A stretch of DNA of 64,000 bases from assembly GCA_916048095.2 (NCBI GenBank), contig OU696570.1:5757518-5821517 (forward strand), in the 5' to 3' direction. The stretch's first letter is position 1; every line of letters starts with the position of its first letter. The notes under the pieces are model-generated. The model searched no databases and was not told the DNA's origin. It was given only the letters and a program-made list of their open reading frames with translations. This stretch comes from Sacculina carcini (lineage: Eukaryota; Arthropoda; Thecostraca; Sacculinidae). Of this stretch, positions 1-10,808 are shown piece by piece. Both the position numbers and the translations under genes were made by a program.

Positions 1-764
1 TAGAAATAAAGCAAAATCAAATTTTACTCACCACTCAAGTGTACACGGTGGACCTCACTAGATTCAACTAAACAGCTCAAACACTAGTTGAGATGTTGGC
101 GCTGGCAGTTTGACTAACAAATTATTTGTCCTTAGCCGCGTACAACCAAGGCAGCCTGCTGATTTCAGTCATAACAGATTCTGAGTGAAAACACGGTTTC
201 CACACAAATATGACAGGATTCATCAATGTCCACACAATCTGACTTCCATCCAGGATTTTCACGCACATTTCGTTCGATACAAACAAACTTAGCAGGCATC
301 TTTCTCGCCTGGTTCACACCTGTATGGGTTTTCACATTCTTTGTGGGCGACACGTCAAATGTGATCGATGTGCCGTGATCACAGCTTTGGTCATGCATGC
401 TTGTGTGCATTAGAATGTGTGGATTCTTTACTTTTCCAAAAGTTTAACTAGTACCAAGCTGCGGTAGATACATTTTTTCATGCTGATTCCGAAAATGTAT
501 ATTTTATTGGATTCAATGAGAAAACCTTTTCCGGAAGTCAAGTTGAAACATCCCTTTTGTCGTGAAATTGCGATCGTGTAGCGTTTAATTGGCTACCTTT
601 GATTTTAAAATTATTGTTGTTTGTTTGGTTGATTGTTGAATTGTTTTTGAAGTCACCATGGAAAGGATACAGTTTTCACGCAGATTTAGAAAAATGTTGT
701 ATCAACATTCATGCGATACTTTTTCGCTCAAATTAGCTGAAAATGCGGTTATGTAATCGAATTC
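1..764. other. Left flank, no gene supported
   Basis: I see no exon here that I can defend. The minus strand has an open frame of about 80 codons (165-410) with several cysteines and histidines, but no domain I recognise, and a plausible donor (GTGTGAAC) lies inside it. Upstream exons of the membrane-protein gene must lie to the left of its first visible exon, but I could not find one here. Confidence 0.5.
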
Positions 765-1010
765 CGGTAATCATACGCCAAAAAATAATATATTAATAAT
801 ATATTCAATGAAATAAGCGTAATAAATAATATGTATTAAATTTAGTATTATACCTCGTGTAATATGACTCTGCCCGCACAGACTTACTTGCAAATATATG
901 CAAATATATATTGTATATACTATATAATATAATATATATATATATATAAATATATATATAATATATTGCAAATATACTATGCAAATAATGTACATGTATT
1001 TCAGAAAAAA
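765..1010. repeat. AT-rich stretch with (TA)n
   Basis: Nearly pure A/T, including a (TA)n run at about 926-960 and repeated ATATAT/AATATA words. Open frames here on the minus strand (poly-Tyr/Ile) are composition artefacts. Confidence 0.8.
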
Positions 1011-1160
1011 AACACAATATAATACGCATTTTTTAAATACACGTGAAAAACTGCATTCACCGCAATTTCATATTAGCGTTAATTCTAAAACGCACCGTAG
1101 TGTTCAAGTAGTGTGTGCGCAATGCGCATACATTTTCCTGTCAGTCCTGATACTAAGATC

Positions 1161-1400
1161 CGTGTGGACCCGGGTCCGAGAATCGGAACCGTGTGGACTC
1201 GGATCCGTGTGGACCCGGGTCCAAGAATCGGAACCGTGTGGACTCGGATCCGTGTGGACCCGGGTCCGAGAATCGGAACCGTGTGGACTCGGATCCGTGT
1301 GGACTCGGATCCGCGTGGACCCGGTTCCAGAACCGGTTCCGAGTCTCGGACCCGGTTCCAATACCCATGTAGCAGAACCGTCAGAACCGGTTCCGGAACC
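1161..1400. repeat. 45-bp minisatellite, three full units plus decay
   Basis: Units start at 1161, 1206 and 1251, each opening with CGTGTGGACCCGGGTCC and closing with GTGTGGACTCGGATC. A partial unit follows at 1296, then related GC-rich words (GGTTCC, CCGGTTCC) to about 1400. The period is a multiple of three, so several frames on both strands stay open with a 15-residue repeat; these are not taken as genes. It is strikingly GC-rich in an AT-rich neighbourhood. Confidence 0.9.
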
Positions 1401-1423
1401 GGTTCCTGCCCAGCCCTAATGTG

Positions 1424-2245
1424 TGTGTGTGTGAAAAAATCATCCCAAGTGAAATTCGTCAATTGATGGCTCTATAGTCTTCTAGGTAGTTTTGTTTCTA
1501 TAGAAAAAAACTAGTAATACTAGACAACTAATATTTCATCAACATAAATAGCTTGGCAAAAAATATAAGTCAGGAAAATACAAGTATTTATTGTTTATTG
1601 AATCATATTTATTGTTGTTGTTGTCTATTGAATCATATTTATTGTTGTTGCTGTTTATTGAATCATATTTATTGTTGTTGTTGTTTATTGAATCATATTT
1701 ATTGGTGTTATTGTTTATTGAATCATAATTATTTGTGTTGTTGTTACTTATTGAATCATATTTATATTTGTTGTTAGATGTTTCTTATTGAATCATATGT
1801 ATTGTTCTTGATTGTTATTTATTACATATTTATTAATATTTATTCTTATTTATTGATGGCTGTTATTTACTGAATCCCATATTCATTGTTGATTGTTATT
1901 ATTTATTGAGGAACGTGGGCGGAGTGACATTAAGGATTGTTATCGGATGATGGTTAATAAATTTATTGTTATTTATTTATTATTTGCTTTCCAACTCTCT
2001 TTCTAGACTTTTTTCTATTCGAACTATCTTTCTCTCTGAATCTTTTGGGCGCTTCCGGTACATGGGGCCACCCTAGGGTGGTAATAGTGCTTCCACTCTT
2101 CCCATGCTACTGGATTTGCCTGTAATTAATAATAATAATAATAATAATAATAAAAGTATGCAACTATAACCAGTTCACAGTTATTTGAGACTGAAATATT
2201 GATGGCCGTTAATTGACGGATCCGGTCCTTCTAGTGTTAATTACA
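1424..2245 (+). repeat. Dispersed repeat, copy 1 (TTAA-type right end)
   Basis: About 820 bp, nearly identical to 19117-19945. Order of parts: GT run, a CGTCAATTGATGGCTC block, a VNTR built on TTATTGAATCATATTTATTG (1585-1800), a block GGCGCTTCCGGTACATGG, an (AAT)n tail (2125-2153), then TTGACGG and GGTCCTTCTAGTG followed by TTAA. The right end reads TTAA-CACTAGAAGGACC on the other strand, a terminus seen repeatedly in this window. The (AAT)n tail suggests that a LINE/SINE tail sits inside it. It is non-coding. Confidence 0.75.
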
Positions 2246-2336
2246 GGCAGATTCATATCCATCATATCCACTATATCAGATTCATTATATCCATTACCAT
2301 TCGACCAGCTCCTCTGCACAATATATTTTGTTCTAG

Positions 2337-3421
2337 TGGTATCTGGACTGTGAGAAAGAACGGTAAAAATGCCAATGACTGGAAAGTTGTGGATGAACTC
2401 CATCAAACCAGTAAATTCTACAAAGGAAGGCCAGAATACATCGGTGACAAAGGTAGTTTGAGAATGGCTGATGACAGAAAATTGATTTTAGAGTACAAGA
2501 AGTTTGCAGGCAAATCAGCCGATGTATATAAGTCCACTGTATTTGCTGACAATGTTGAGGAAGTGGTAAAATTGACAAGAGGCGACGACGAAATTCAGTT
2601 GGCATCCAAGATTAACTCGGGCACAACATGCGGTTCCAACACTTGCAATGGTCAGCGATGTGAGACATTGGCAAAGGATAGCATGTGTTTATGTCCCTAT
2701 GTCTTCAAAGACACCGCTTGTGAGGAAAAAATTGAATGCGAAAAACCAGCATCATTGATTGGAAAAGCAAATTTTATAGGAATCAGAGCTGGACTTGCTG
2801 CTTTTGAATGCCGAAAATCCCATCATTTTTCCCAAAAAGCCGATTATGTAATAAATCAGCGCTGGTACAGTCCTTGTGTACAAGGAAAGTGGATAAAACC
2901 TGATTGCAAACGTAATACAGTTGTATATAACAAAGACCTCTCATTACCATGCAGCCCTGAAAACAATTTTTGCAAAATGTTAATACTGCAAAACGATGTT
3001 ACGTTGGACCTATTCGGAGGCGTTAGAGTTCGTCAGACCTTCGCTCATTTAATACTTCTAGCCAGAAAGTTGGACAACTGGAGCGGAATGGCGTGTCTAT
3101 CATTTGATTATTCATTGGAAGTTGGAGCATCGTGGAGTATAACTGTGGAAACGAATAAAAGGACCGAAGATCCCAAAGAAGTTTTTACGCTGGAAGGACC
3201 CAAAAAAGGCAAAGCTGTCGCAAACGTCACCGATGCAGGAAAAAGTATTAACTTTGTTATGTACGACTCTCAATCAAGCTTTATGAAGAATATCAGGCTG
3301 GGACTTCACGACTGCAAATGGTCAGAAACTATCATAAAATCCGTTACCACTACAACTACAACGACCAAGAGCACTACAACTACAACTACTACTAAAACGA
3401 CGACGACACTAACAAGCACAG
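2337..3421 (+). CDS. Membrane protein gene A, large ectodomain exon (EGF, sushi, MAM-like)
   Basis: An internal exon of a host gene. The acceptor is TTTTGTTCTAG at 2326-2336 and the donor is GTGAGC at 3422. The frame is open throughout (first full codon 2338) and ends in phase 1. Domains in order: an unassigned, perhaps Ig-like stretch (2338-2620); an EGF-like module with six cysteines (2629-2721, spacing C-x4-C-x4-C-x8-C-x-C-x8-C); a sushi/CCP module with four cysteines and its G-x-W before the last Cys (2737-2907); a MAM-like beta-sandwich region (about 2950-3315, with ACLSFDY and a closing Cys); and a Thr-rich stalk (3340-3420), probably O-glycosylated. This layout suits a cell-surface adhesion or recognition protein. 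The ligand is unknown. The 5' exons are missing: there is no start Met or signal peptide in view. The domain calls are by eye; MAM is the least certain. Confidence 0.82.
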
Positions 3422-3519
3422 GTGAGCCACCCATTTACAATGATTTATCATATGATTTGCCCTTGATTTTATATTATTGGACGCTTAAAGATATGAATCA
3501 CATGTGTAATAAATCACAG

Positions 3520-3630
3520 AAGCAATAATAAAATCCGATACCACTACAGCTTCAACTACTACAAGCACTACAATTCCAACATCTACAAATTCTGCAACAA
3601 CTATTGAAACGACGGCGCTCCCAAGCACAG
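3520..3630 (+). CDS. Membrane protein gene A, Thr/Ser-rich stalk exon
   Basis: A 111-bp exon, phase 1 at both ends, bounded by an AAATCACAG acceptor and a GTGAGC donor. It begins with Ala-Ile-Ile-Lys-Ser and continues with Thr/Ser-rich sequence closing in Pro-Ser-Thr. The end of the previous exon has the same plan (Thr-Ile-Ile-Lys-Ser, a Thr tract, then Ser-Thr), so this looks like a duplicated stalk exon. The 98-bp intron before it (3422-3519) stays open for 34 codons from the previous exon, but reading on without splicing meets a stop at 3526. The exon can be skipped without changing the frame. Confidence 0.8.
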
Positions 3631-4214
3631 GTGAGCTCTAGACTTACATAAGCTTAATGTGTATTTTGCACGCCATTGCATCTGATCGAACGCAAAACTA
3701 GGCATTATGTAGGAAATGAATTAGCCTAATCCGACGATGTTTATCAAATTTTCACACAACACGTATATTTTGTGTTTGCCTGTTCGACTGTTTTATACTT
3801 CCTGATGTTTCTTTAATCAATAATTTCGAGTTTTACTCCTCATATAGAGTAGGGTTGATCCTCAAGGGTCTTGCTCATCATATAGAGTGAATTCTGATGA
3901 GCATTTAGTATAATTATAGCAATTGAATATGAAAAAGTCCTTGCAATTATTCTCTCAATGATCACACACACATGTCAGTAATGCTGCTGTTTGAGCCTGT
4001 CTAATCACCCGCGTAAATACACGGTGATTGATAAATTTTCACGCTGTTCATAAATTTTTATATATATTTTCCGATTGTGATTTTTATAGCCACTTTTTCA
4101 TTTATATGGGGTCATTTTAATCCTTTTCAATAAAGTAGTCTTATTGTTGTATTCGAAAAAATCCCGCTATGTGATGTCAACAAATTCAAAGAAATGATTA
4201 AGTGGCGCATATTA

Positions 4215-5215
4215 GCACTAGATGGACCAGAACCATCAATTGACGGCTCTTCAAATTTCAGTCTCAAATATTATTTCACTCGCTAGACTTACGTAATTAT
4301 CCTACGTAAATAGCATCCGTATATCTACATGTTTTTTTAGTGTAATGAACATACCAAAAATATGAGTGGGTTAGCATTCCTATTTTTTTTATTAAAAACT
4401 ACCTAGGAAGACCAGAGCCGTCTATTATCATTATTAATATTAACACTAGAAGGACTGTAAAATTTAACTACCCAAGAAGACCATAGCAGTCAATTAACGA
4501 CTATCAATTAAGACTTTTTTCTTTTTCTTTTTTCTCATAAAATGATTTGTTATTCACGTTTTCTAGTGGTTTAAACAACGCTAAATCCAACGGTGATAAA
4601 AACATTAAAATCAAAGTTGATTTAAGAGTCGCCCATTTAATTTTAAAATCCCAAATTTTTGGCGAAATATAAAGTTGGCTCATTTGTAATGTTAATTTGC
4701 TTAGTGTAACGATTATGTCAGTTTAACAACCACCATTTTAAAAATCTCCTTATGTTATATCTAAAAACATAATTTAAGCAAACATGCTAAGTAATATTCA
4801 ACACTAGAAGAACCGAAAAATCATACTACGTAGATGGATCGGTGCCGTCAATTGACGGCTGTCAATTAAGGACTGCTTTATAGACATTTGTTTTCCAAAA
4901 ATTTGATTGTAAATTTACTGTTTCTATGGTTTAGACAGCGTTAAATTCAAAAGTATTAACTAAACTGAGATAAATATTATTTTGGGTGCCGTAAGGTTAA
5001 TTTCAATATTCCATGCTGACCAAAAAATGACAAAGTTTGCACATTTGCATTATTAGGCCGCGTAAAATACTATTTATGACAATATAACAACAGCCATTAT
5101 AAAAATAGTTTTGCGTTATATCAATTTTTTAATTATGTTGCAATTTACGCACGACTTTATAGCAAAATATCATGATAAACCTGGAAGAACCGCAGTCGTC
5201 ATTTGGCGGTGTGAC
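4215..5215. repeat. Cluster of TTAA-type MITE termini
   Basis: The words CACTAGAAGGACYG or CACTAGAAGAACCG, and GCCGTCAATTGACGGCT, recur at about 4220-4255, 4395-4425, 4440-4505, 4800-4870 and 5178-5200. The one at 4440 is preceded by TTAA. The same ends occur at 2205-2240, 19900-19935, 22475-22505 and 23460-23545. TTAA targets with CAC-type ends suggest a non-autonomous piggyBac-like family. The transposase class is an inference. Confidence 0.5.
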
Positions 5216-5607
5216 CGCTAGAGTGTATAACAGTAGAGATATAGTGAATTCGTTTAGTCAAATTTATATTTCCCAAACATGTGCATGCAAAATAGAGGTG
5301 TTTATGCAAAAAACACTTGCAGCTTGGTGCTCTGGACATTTTTTAGGGTATGTTCAGGTTGCACCGGGCGTAATTCAGTATCGTATATTGGCTTGTGGGC
5401 TTGGTTTAATAGTGAGATTGTAAGATTTTTAGGGGCTATAGTTTTGAACACTGTTGTTGTTCTTGCACAATATGATATCACTGATTTTATGCAATAATGT
5501 GGAGAAGGAAATAAGTGAATAGGGTAGAATTCGATTAAGCGCTTATTCGCTTCCAAGATGCACAATCTGATGAATCCGATCAGTCAAACTACAAGTCCGA
5601 TGCCTGA

Positions 5608-5653
5608 GGCAACGCCACCTAGATACACCTAGATGTATCTAGGTGGCGTTGCC
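5608..5653. repeat. Perfect 20-bp inverted repeat (minimal P-like ends)
   Basis: Arms 5608-5627 and 5634-5653 are exact reverse complements around a 6-bp spacer. The arm contains CAACGCCACCTAGATAC, the outermost sequence of the P-like transposons at 51-58 kb. Flanks CCTGAGG (left) and CCTGCGG (right) look like a mildly diverged target duplication. It may be a minimal element or an excision product. Confidence 0.7.
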
Positions 5654-5894
5654 TGCGGGCATGCTAAACCCCAATGTCCGTTCTGTTTTTTTTTATTATT
5701 CGTATGATTTAGTTCAAATATATTCAATTATTGGAGCTTTGAATGTATATGTATCATATATTGTAAGTATAATACATATTTCAAATGTGGCATGCATTGT
5801 ACAGAGTCAAAAATGCAAAAAACTTGGGAAGCCGTCAGTTGACTGTACAAATTTTTTTAGGAAGTTGTTTTTTGTGATCTTGTTATGAATCTGC

Positions 5895-6025
5895 TGCGGA
5901 TTGATATATTGTTTATCTCGTCTTATTTCACAATCCTTGACATATGTGACTGGCAGCTTTGGGTGTGTGTGGGATAGCAGGATAATATTGTGTATTTCAT
6001 ACTTTCTCTTGCATTTGCTCATAAT
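5895..6025 (+). repeat. Gypsy I 5' LTR, first part
   Basis: Starts TGCGGATTGATA and matches the 3' copy at 19011 over about 85 bases (shared CATATGTGACTGGCAGCTTTGG). It is interrupted at 6026 by the hAT-type element; the LTR or leader resumes at 8764. The LTR's inner end was not located. Confidence 0.7.
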
Positions 6026-8763
6026 TGGGGCTGTCAAGAAAATAACCTAATAATTAGAAAAAAGTAACTTTATTTTCCAGAAAAAGCAACCTAAAAAGGT
6101 AACCTAAAAATTACCTGAGTTTTGATGTTAGTATCACTTTTGTATCGCTTTATCACATGTGTATCACGCCTTTTCTGATTAGTGCGCTATATGAAATACA
6201 CGGTTTGTTTGTTGTTTATTTGTGAACATAGAAGTAACCCAATAACTACGGCTGTTAAAAAAGTTACCTAATAATCAGAAAAAGTAAGTTTTTTTCTCGA
6301 GAAAAATTAACCTAAAAATAACCTAACCTGCATAAAAATATCCTTCAAAAAATTTTAATTTTTTGTGTAGTTCTGTAGGACGAAAATACACCATTCCCTC
6401 TTTTCTATCCCGATTTGTTACTATTTTTCCACCTTCTCTCCGATCTGGTACCCTTTTAACAACAAACCACCAAAAGTGGTTTAACATCATTTGGCTAACA
6501 TTGCCAAAAGGAGCATATTCATCAAAATTTAATAACACTGCATGTGTGAATGCTCCCGTCCTTATGTAAGCAGCCTGTCATCACTGTCTTATAAGGGGGC
6601 ACTGTTTCGTCGCTTGAGCTTAAACGCGGGAAAGTGGCGTTATCTCACGCACTGCAACTCACGTCCTACTTCCTGTCCTAGTAAATGCGCACTGTCATGT
6701 GCTTCAGTGCAGTATCTGGTATAGTGAGCTCACATACTCCAAACATATCACGACAGCTTCCGGTTGGTTGGCATTTCCTAGAATGAAATGGAACTATGGT
6801 ATATATTTTGGCAAATCCATTTTGAATCCCCCCTCTTGTCAGTTTCGTCATTATCTTATTTCCTTTCATCCAAGATCGAATCCCTACTCAGCTCTCTTGT
6901 CAAATATTCTGGCTTCCTTCCCTCGCACATTTCTCATTCCGTTTCTCCTTTCAATTCTTTAGCACAAATCTCATTTCTCGATACTATTCGGTTCTTACGA
7001 ATGACTCAACTTTCCTCCTGTCCGTTCAATCCGATTTGTTTCGAGAAAATATCCTCTAGCATTCACCTTTTTGCTCATTTTCACACCCACCTCGTTAATG
7101 TCTCTTTCCTTCATGGAGTTTTATTTGCTTTCATTGTTTCGGGATTCATTGCTAATGGGTCCACTTAAACGGCGCTGTTAAGAGTAAAAAAGGATAATCT
7201 GCAACATTTTTTCACGAAAACTTCTGTCATATTGGCCCTCATTGACCTCTCATCCGCGTTTGACTTGGTGGATCATCGTATTCATTAAATGACCTCCATG
7301 GGTTTGGCTTTTCTGATTCTGCTCTTGCTCTTATTGAATCATATCTTTCTGATCGCACATTATCCGTGCTGTTGAATTCCGAAGATTCTCTTTCGAAACC
7401 ACTCTCATCTGGTGTCCCTCAAGGCTCTGTCCAAGGTCCTATCCTTTTGAATATGTGCATGCTCTCTCTCTTTGCTCCATTTTGGCTCCCTGTCTTTGCA
7501 GAACCACATTTTCGCCGACGACATCCAGATCTACCTTCCTCTATCTCGACAAAATGGCCTTCCTCTCATACTTAATTCCATTTCCTCTTGGGCTGCTTCA
7601 TGCTCTTTATCAGTCAATCCCTCCAAAACACAAACTATTTCATTCCAACCACCTTCATTCGACGCCCAATCATGCCAACTCAAAACCATTTTCCACACTC
7701 GAAATCTTGGTGTCACATTTGACTCCAGTCTGAGTTTTTTACCATGTTGCTCAAACATTACGCAAATGTAGATTCATCCTTCGCAGCCTTTATATCATTC
7801 GAAAATATATTGACCAACGTACTTCAATCACACTCATACATTCATACACTTTTCCTCATCTCAACTATTGTTCTTCCTTATCAGCGAAACAACAATCTTC
7901 CTTGCAATTTTTACTCAATCAATCGTGTAGTTTTGTTTTTAGACTCTCTGCTCGCCATCCTACGTCTACTCTGCTTAAGGAACTATGCTGGCTTCCCTTT
8001 ATACTTTTGGTACACCAAAAAATATGCTGCCTTATATTCAAAATCCTACATTCACCTGCTCCTCCACCCTATCTCAAGGAACTGCTCCACCCTACGACCC
8101 ATGCCCAAAATACCCGGAAATCTATTGCTCTCCTTAAAATTCGCGCCACGTCTGAATCTCCCTGGTCTTTGCAATCTTTTCAGTTCGCAGATCCTCGACT
8201 ATATATCAAGCTGCCTTCTCATATAACCTCCGCCACGTCCAATAAATCTATCAGTCATAAGCTTCATAAACAGCTTCTGGAATCCCAACGGGCTACCTTT
8301 GCTTATTTTTCCTCACGCTATCCTTCTCTCCACTGACCTTTTAGGCTCCCTACGACCCATGTTGTTCCCATCTGTAGCGGTTTCCTTACCTGATATTCCA
8401 TCTCTATTTCTTTTTGATCCTCATTTATATCGTTTGTGTGCCTCATATCTGCAAAAAGTTACCAAACTCCATGGTAAAGTGACCTAATAACAAGAAAAAT
8501 AACAAAAGGTCACCTGACGTGAGGTAACATTAAAAAGTAACCTATAAAGCAAAAAAGTAACCTATAAAGCAAAAAAGTAACCTATAAAGCAAAAAAGAAA
8601 CCTATAAACCAAAAATGTAACCTAACGATGAAAAAGTAACTTTTGATAACCTAATAACTTTTTTAATAATTATCGTACACAACCTTTTCAATCAGTTTTA
8701 AATAGCTTATGAAAAAGTGACCATTAGGTGGAAAAGTAACTTTATTAACTTTTGAGAGCACTA
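6026..8763. mobile_element. Non-autonomous hAT-type element with 8-bp TSD
   Basis: Flanked by identical 8-bp duplications CTCATAAT (6018-6025 and 8764-8771). The left end is TGGGGCTGTCAA and the right end resembles its complement (TTTGAGAGCACTA). The subterminal zones carry many copies of AAAGTAACCTAA and its variants. It is the same family as 40065-41553, whose ends are better kept (TAGGGCTGTCAAAA). There is no transposase; a LINE fragment occupies the middle. It sits inside the Gypsy I LTR and is therefore younger than it. Confidence 0.85.
6830..8385 (+). pseudogene. L2/CR1-like LINE reverse transcriptase remnant
   Basis: Broken RT readable across three frames: LSSAFDLVDH near 7245, SGVPQGS near 7409, FADDIQIYLPLS (the F/YADD catalytic box) near 7510, then RNLGVTFDSSLSF near 7702, followed by a decayed thumb/C-terminal region to about 8340. 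It has frameshifts, stops and a truncated 5' end. The related hAT-type element at 40065-41553 lacks it, which supports a separate insertion here. Confidence 0.75.
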
Positions 8764-8879
8764 CTCATAATGCTTTATGTTGTGTTGTTTTTAATTATAT
8801 GTTGAATTCTTGATTGCGAGTTTTCTTAACATATTGCGTTGAGACGCATCAGGAATTTTTAGCGACGAGGATCAGAAAA

Positions 8880-10629
8880 TATCTGAGTTCAGCAATATTT
8901 TACTACTCATTTAAGAACAAAATAAGCAGCAAGAAAAGCAAATGGAGCTTTTAATACAGTTACTATCTGCTGAGGGCAATATTACACCCAGGTTAACTCC
9001 TAAATCTGCGCCATTTGATTCTTCTACAGAATTATGGTTTGATTATTGGTCGCATTTTGTAACACATGTGGGTGCAAATTCCATACCGGTAGGGAAAAGA
9101 GCCCGAGTGTTTCTCACAAATCAAAGTCATGTTACGTATACATTACTGTTGAGTCTAGCAAGCCAGCAGACACCTCCCAAAGACATAAATTTTTCACTAC
9201 GAAGGAAATTCAGTCGCACATGGAGAAGCAGTCTAATCCCAGTATGTTCACAGTGAGGGAAGGATTCAAATTCTGGCATAAGATGGGTCGGAAACCGGGA
9301 CAGACAATTCCAGTTAGCCGCACGCATCCGCCAAGACGCAGCAACATGCAATTTCCAGGACATAAGAAATCCTCAGGATGAAGCAATGCGTACTAGTTTT
9401 ACCTGGCCTATAAATAATGAGGCAGCTTATGTGGATGAGGCAGTTGTGTGATGAGGCAGTATCAATAATGAGGCAAAAAGCCCTTTGCAAAATGAAAGAA
9501 GATAAGTTGATTATTAGTAGGGCAATTCAAATTGCGATGGAGGTTGATGATGCAGCGAAAGTGGCTAAAGACACGGTGTACGGGAATGATTCCAAGAGTA
9601 TGAGAGCGGTGAAATGATCTTCTAATTCTGGTTATCATCGGATGTCAAAAACTTCAGAAAATTCTAGATAATTTGTCCCTGAATGCTACCGGTGTGATAA
9701 ATCTGAACATAAAGCCAACGTGTGTCGTCACATCAACAGAAAATGCGATTATTGTCAGAAAACAGAACGAATAAAATGAGTAAAAATGTGTCAATGGCGA
9801 ATGTCAAACATGTGAGCATTGACGGCGCCAAGACGTGGCTTGGGGGGGCAGCTTTCCCCAAAAATATGCCACCCCCCCTAAGCCTCACCAAAATCATAAT
9901 CATGGACATCAAAATATCTTACCTCTGTAAATAAAACCCCGTAATTATGGTTCAAGTTCGAGGAGTTCGAACAAAAATCCTGGCGCCGCCACTGCAAGTG
10001 ACGAATTCCAGCGTCGTGATTCCGACACGAAAATAAGATTGCCGAGATTGGAGAGTAATATTGAAATTCTGGAGCACACATGCACCCTAGAGCTGGACCC
10101 AGGTGCTGGAGGCAATTTCATCGCTGAAAAGGTGTGGAAGAAGATTGGAAGACCATCTCTCGAACGAAGCGACAAAAAGTACGAGTCAGCCAGTGAGCAC
10201 AGATTGTCAGTTATCTGTAAATTTACTGCTGTTACTTAATTAAACGTTTCTGGCTGTTCTTGAAGTATTCCATTTATTGTATCGTGTGTACCTAGATTAA
10301 ATTTGTTGTGCAGAGACGCTATAGCCGTACTACAAATTTCGTAGGATTCTAAACTAGAGAAAATGGCTTCAGAAACGGATGATCTTGTTGTTGTGTGTGT
10401 TGTTCTGTGATATTATGTCGATGCAAAATCGCCGCTGGAGGAACTGCAAATTGCATGTCGAGAACTGTTTAAAGAGTTTCCCGATGTTCTCAAAGAGTAA
10501 CTTGGCTGTTTGAAAAGTGTTGAATTAGAGGTGAGATTCAAGCCTGACGTTAGACCTGATTTCATCAAGCCGAGAGCGGTCCCTTTTGCTGTAATGGAGG
10601 ATTTGACACATGCATTTGACGCTGGTGTT
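8880..10629 (+). pseudogene. Gypsy I gag, zinc knuckle, protease and start of RT
   Basis: The gag core reads PFDSSTELWFDYW then VGANSIP, closely matching the intact gag at 24808-27694. A CCHC knuckle (CYRCDKSEHKANVC) lies near 9692 and a second degenerate one follows. The protease region near 10040-10240 aligns with the intact relative, but its active-site D-T-G reads D-P-G. The frame breaks several times, with an internal stop near 9775. The MITE 9817-9994 splits it. After 10420 comes the pre-RT segment (FKEFPDVLKE), ended by Gypsy II at 10630. Confidence 0.75.
9817..9994. mobile_element. Small MITE in Gypsy I
   Basis: The right end is TGGCGCCGCCACTG and the left end CATTGACGGCGCCA, imperfect inverted copies of a CAGTGGCGGCGCCA terminus. 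Flanks CATGTGAG (left) and CAAGTGAC (right) agree at six of eight positions, fitting a worn 8-bp TSD. It has C/G runs inside and no coding capacity. The terminus resembles that of 23686-23956. Confidence 0.65.
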
Positions 10630-10780
10630 TGTGGGCAATGCCTACATTTTCTTCTGTGATATTTCATTTACATACACAACACTCATCGTGGCGCACTTGA
10701 TACATTCACACACCGGTTTTAGCAATCTCACTGGCAAATACATCAGTTGTGACTTGTACGTATTTCGCAAGGTTGCTACA
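10630..10780 (+). repeat. Gypsy II 5' LTR
   Basis: Begins TGTGGGCAATGCC and ends CGCAAGGTTGCTACA, so it has TG...CA ends. It matches the 3' LTR at all but about six of 151 positions. A TGG-starting primer-binding site follows one base later. Confidence 0.9.
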
Positions 10781-10781
10781 G

Positions 10782-10799
10782 TGGTGACCCCGATTCTGG
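10782..10799 (+). promoter_or_regulatory. Gypsy II primer-binding site
   Basis: TGGTGACCCCGATTCTGG lies one base after the 5' LTR. The TGG start fits pairing with a tRNA 3' CCA end. I did not identify the tRNA. Confidence 0.6.
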
Positions 10800-10808
10800 C
10801 ATTCTAAA

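Larger units (their letters stand above)
3631..5894. other. Proximal part of the large gene A intron
   Basis: No exon seen. It holds a cluster of short TTAA-type element ends (about 4215-5215), a small perfect inverted repeat at 5608-5653, and otherwise AT-rich unique sequence up to the LTR of Gypsy I. Confidence 0.6.

Noticed and set aside
165-410. Minus-strand open frame of about 80 codons with several Cys/His
   Set aside because: No recognised domain, a likely splice donor inside it, and no supporting neighbour.
979-1466. Long overlapping open frames on both strands
   Set aside because: All follow from the 45-bp minisatellite, whose period is a multiple of three.
1553-1777. Open frame rich in Cys, Leu and Asn-His
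   Set aside because: A translation of the TTATTGAATCATA VNTR.
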